Shown piece by piece: positions 62,352-64,000 of a stretch of DNA of 64,000 bases. The DNA lies in NCBI RefSeq assembly GCF_026262505.1, contig NC_067203.1:19387411-19451410 (forward strand), in the 5' to 3' direction. The notes below the pieces were generated by a model. It saw only the letters and a program-made list of their open reading frames with translations. It did no database searches and had not been told where the DNA came from. Made by a program: the position numbers and the translations under genes. The stretch comes from Trichomonas vaginalis G3 (Eukaryota > Parabasalia > Trichomonadida > Trichomonadidae). Each line of letters opens with the position of its first letter. Positions within the stretch are counted from its first letter, which is position 1.

Positions 62352-62367
62352 TTTTACCCTGTAAGAA

Positions 62368-62769
62368 ATGGGTTTATTTGGCGCATTAGCAGGAGTCGCA
62401 TCTAGATTTTTACCCGCAGTGGGAACACTAGCCAGAGGTGTATTTGGAGTTGGAAGGAAGATTTTGAGTACATTAGGTATACTGAAAGAGAAAGCACAAC
62501 CTATTATACAAACTGTACAGAAAGGTTGGGATGTAGCACGAGATGCAGCAAATCTTATTCCAAATCCTGAAACAAGAGGAAAAGTTCAAGGATGGATGGA
62601 CAATGTAGGAAGAGAAGCAGGAAACTACTATAACAAAGCAAATGACTACTATAACCAAGCAGGACACTATATGGACCAAGGTGAAAGATTCTTTAACAGA
62701 GGATATAACCATGCACAACAGTGGGTAAACAACAACCAACCTCAACCGCCTCAAACGTGGGGAATGTAA
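62368..62769 (+). CDS. Amphipathic Polinton protein, 133 residues
   Basis: Hydrophobic Gly/Ala/Leu-rich start (MGLFGALAGVASRFLPAVG), a middle helix, and a Tyr/Asn/Gln-rich tail (YYNKANDYYNQAGHYMDQGE, repeated pattern). Same style as the 80-residue gene at 58617 and a candidate pVI-like minor virion protein. Divergent from the integrase. Confidence 0.5.
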   Translation: MGLFGALAGVASRFLPAVGTLARGVFGVGRKILSTLGILKEKAQPIIQTVQKGWDVARDAANLIPNPETRGKVQGWMDNVGREAGNYYNKANDYYNQAGHYMDQGERFFNRGYNHAQQWVNNNQPQPPQTWGM

Positions 62770-62788
62770 ATTTTTTTACTGAGATGAA

Positions 62789-62944
62789 ATGAACAATACA
62801 GCATTGAGACAAATGGGTTCAAGATGGATTTGTCGACTTCCAGCAGTTACACAACCACGTGTTTGTCAAGTTCTTCCTATACCTCAGGAAGTTTTAGACC
62901 GACTTAAAAAACAACAACAACCAGTTGAAAACAAACCAAACTAA
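62789..62944 (+). CDS. Small Polinton protein, 51 residues
   Basis: MNNTALRQMGSRWICRLPAV start, basic/helical. Preceded by TTTTTTTACTGAGATGAAATG, which also precedes the next gene, so both share a promoter-type motif. Confidence 0.45.
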   Translation: MNNTALRQMGSRWICRLPAVTQPRVCQVLPIPQEVLDRLKKQQQPVENKPN

Positions 62945-62963
62945 AATTTTTTACTGAGATGAA

Positions 62964-63548
62964 ATGACGGAAGAAGTTGAAACGGTAGATTTGACACCAC
63001 AAACAAAAAGTTCAGAACCATTGTCAAAACCTGTCAAAGAACTTACAGATGAAGAGAAAAATTCAATAATAGAAAGTGCCAGGTCTGGAAATACAAACCC
63101 TAACTATAAAGTCACTTTTCATAGAAATGGAACGGCAAGTATCTCAAAAAAGAAACAGACTCTCACAAATAAAATATTGAAGTCTGAAGGAACTAAAGAG
63201 ACAACAGATGGAAAAGTTTATTTCACTGACCAACAGTTCATTATAGAACATCTCATTGACTTAGAGTCGAAATATTCTAAACTTTACAACAAACACAAAA
63301 AGTTGAAAGGAAAACAAAAACAGATGGCATATGATATTTATGAAGATGTTGACGACACTACTATTTCAGCAAGTGAGGTAAAGTCAGAAGAACCGAAAAG
63401 TGACGAAAAACCAATAGAAGAAGGGGAGCCAAAAACTGAAGATAAACCAAAACCAAAGTTTAGTCTCCAGACTAAACCAAGTCAACCTTCATTAGCTGGT
63501 ATGGGTTGGCGTCAAAGACTTTTGGCAGCGGGTGGTTACGTAAAGTAA
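62964..63548 (+). CDS. Charged Polinton protein, 194 residues
   Basis: Acidic/Lys-rich low-complexity protein with a middle helix (QQFIIEHLIDLESKYSKLY), a Glu/Pro/Lys-rich stretch and a C-terminal MGWRQRLLAAGGYVK. It could be a scaffold-like or virion-associated protein; not recognised. Looks whole. The upstream motif ATTTTTTACTGAGATGAAATG is shared with the preceding gene. Confidence 0.5.
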   Translation: MTEEVETVDLTPQTKSSEPLSKPVKELTDEEKNSIIESARSGNTNPNYKVTFHRNGTASISKKKQTLTNKILKSEGTKETTDGKVYFTDQQFIIEHLIDLESKYSKLYNKHKKLKGKQKQMAYDIYEDVDDTTISASEVKSEEPKSDEKPIEEGEPKTEDKPKPKFSLQTKPSQPSLAGMGWRQRLLAAGGYVK

Positions 63549-63770
63549 AGAAAAAACATTTTTTTTATTTTTATAGAAATGTACGCTGAGTCTGTCGGAA
63601 AAGACCGTTGGGAAGACATAGATGAAGAAGTCTTTACAAAACATTGACGATGAAGTTCATGAGAAATTAGATGAAGAAAGTTCATGAGAAATTAGATGAG
63701 AAATATGAAATGGCATACCATTTAAAATAAAACATTTTTTAAAAAAAAAAACATTTTTTTATTTTATTTG
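63549..63770. repeat. Duplicated gene start and repeat scraps
   Basis: From 63579 a copy of the start of the following gene (AAATGTACGCTGAGTCTGTC) is followed after about 30 bases by scraps of the 25-bp-type repeat (GATGAAGAAGTCTTTACAAA). The full copy begins at 63771. Suggests a duplication or deletion that involved the repeat. Confidence 0.6.
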
Positions 63771-64000
63771 AAATGTACGCTGAGTCTGTCGGAAAAAGAC
63801 CGTTGGGAAACTTGTTTGTTAGATGAGAAATATGAAATTCACTGTTGTGAGTCATTTGAAGTCAGAAACAAAGAGACAAAAAGAGTTTTAAGCGGGGGAG
63901 CGAAATGACGGATATGCTATGATGAATCTGGGTGGAAAATGCTATTTAAAACATGTTGTCATTGCAACTCATTTTATACCGAATCCTAACAATTTACCTT
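63771..64000 (+). pseudogene. NUMOD4/HNH-type endonuclease remnant, partial
   Basis: Reads WETCLLDEKYEIHCCESFEV then RNKETKRVL, the NUMOD4 pattern, and near the window edge VIATHFIPNPNNLP, the start of the HNH region in phage-type homing endonucleases. It runs off the window. Such enzymes spread themselves between related virus-like genomes. It appears interrupted. Confidence 0.6.

Larger units (their letters stand above)
56142..64000. mobile_element. Polinton/Maverick element, partial (right edge)
   Basis: Begins with a 29-base A run and the terminal repeat at 56171-56225 shared with the left-edge element. Parts seen: subterminal repeats, adenine methyltransferase, small membrane and amphipathic proteins, fibre gene with tail-collar-like end, retroviral-type integrase, small basic proteins, and an HNH-type endonuclease remnant at the edge. 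The polymerase and capsid must lie outside, if present. A few of its genes are broken. It belongs to another lineage than the 25551-47337 element: different ends and different gene order. Confidence 0.8.

Noticed and set aside
1-64000. Bacterial or phage contig (because of tail-fibre, methyltransferase and SsnA-like genes)
   Set aside because: RSPH9, TTLL, RRM protein, Inr elements, mariner, MULE and Kolobok elements show a eukaryotic, trichomonad-like chromosome.

Overview
The window looks like nuclear DNA of a trichomonad, most likely Trichomonas vaginalis or a close relative. The evidence is AT-rich sequence; intronless compact genes; initiator-type elements (TCAYTTTT-like) a few bases before several start codons; TAAA overlapping many stop codons; flagellar genes (RSPH9, a tubulin-tyrosine-ligase-like protein); and a load of elements known from that genome: Tvmar1-like mariners, Mutator-like (MULE) and Kolobok transposons, and Polinton/Maverick elements. 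This identification is inferred from the sequence; no database search was run.

Layout. 1-580: the end of a Polinton that runs off the left edge. 581-11771: a host island with RSPH9 (-), a divergent pair of large unknown genes (possible adaptin-like - / helical +), an ankyrin-repeat remnant, a fused epimerase-reductase of the nucleotide-rhamnose type (-), a BTB-like coiled-coil protein (-) and gene debris. 11781-20130: a MULE with a perfect 9-bp target duplication. It is interrupted by a mariner in its transposase and by two small TTAA elements, and it also carries a decayed second gene and a tandem repeat. 20244-24294: a 3-kb Kolobok with a transposase, directly followed by a second TTAA element. 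24584-25384: a gene of bacterial type. 25551-47337: a complete-length Polinton (21.8 kb) with its own nested mariner. 47621-55727: a second host island with a large unknown gene, a nucleoplasmin-like protein, a TTLL protein, an SsnA-like aminohydrolase and an RRM protein. 56142-64000: the start of another Polinton that runs off the right edge and shares its terminal repeat with the left-edge element.

How the parts fit. The host genes are ordinary housekeeping and flagellar genes with no operon-like logic; each carries its own short promoter. About two thirds of the window is mobile DNA, and nested insertions allow relative dating. The two mariners are the youngest: they are nearly identical and sit inside the MULE and the Polinton. 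Within the Polintons the recognisable parts are a protein-primed family B DNA polymerase, retroviral-type integrases, a primase-SF3 helicase, candidate capsid genes, small amphipathic proteins, an adenine methyltransferase, an HNH-type endonuclease remnant and, notably, phage-tail-collar-like fibre genes. These elements are treated as fossils here. The most unusual points are the fibre modules, the inverted repeat blocks around the primase-helicase gene, the element-specific upstream motif, the same frameshift in both mariners, and pairs of TTAA transposons that share one TTAA.
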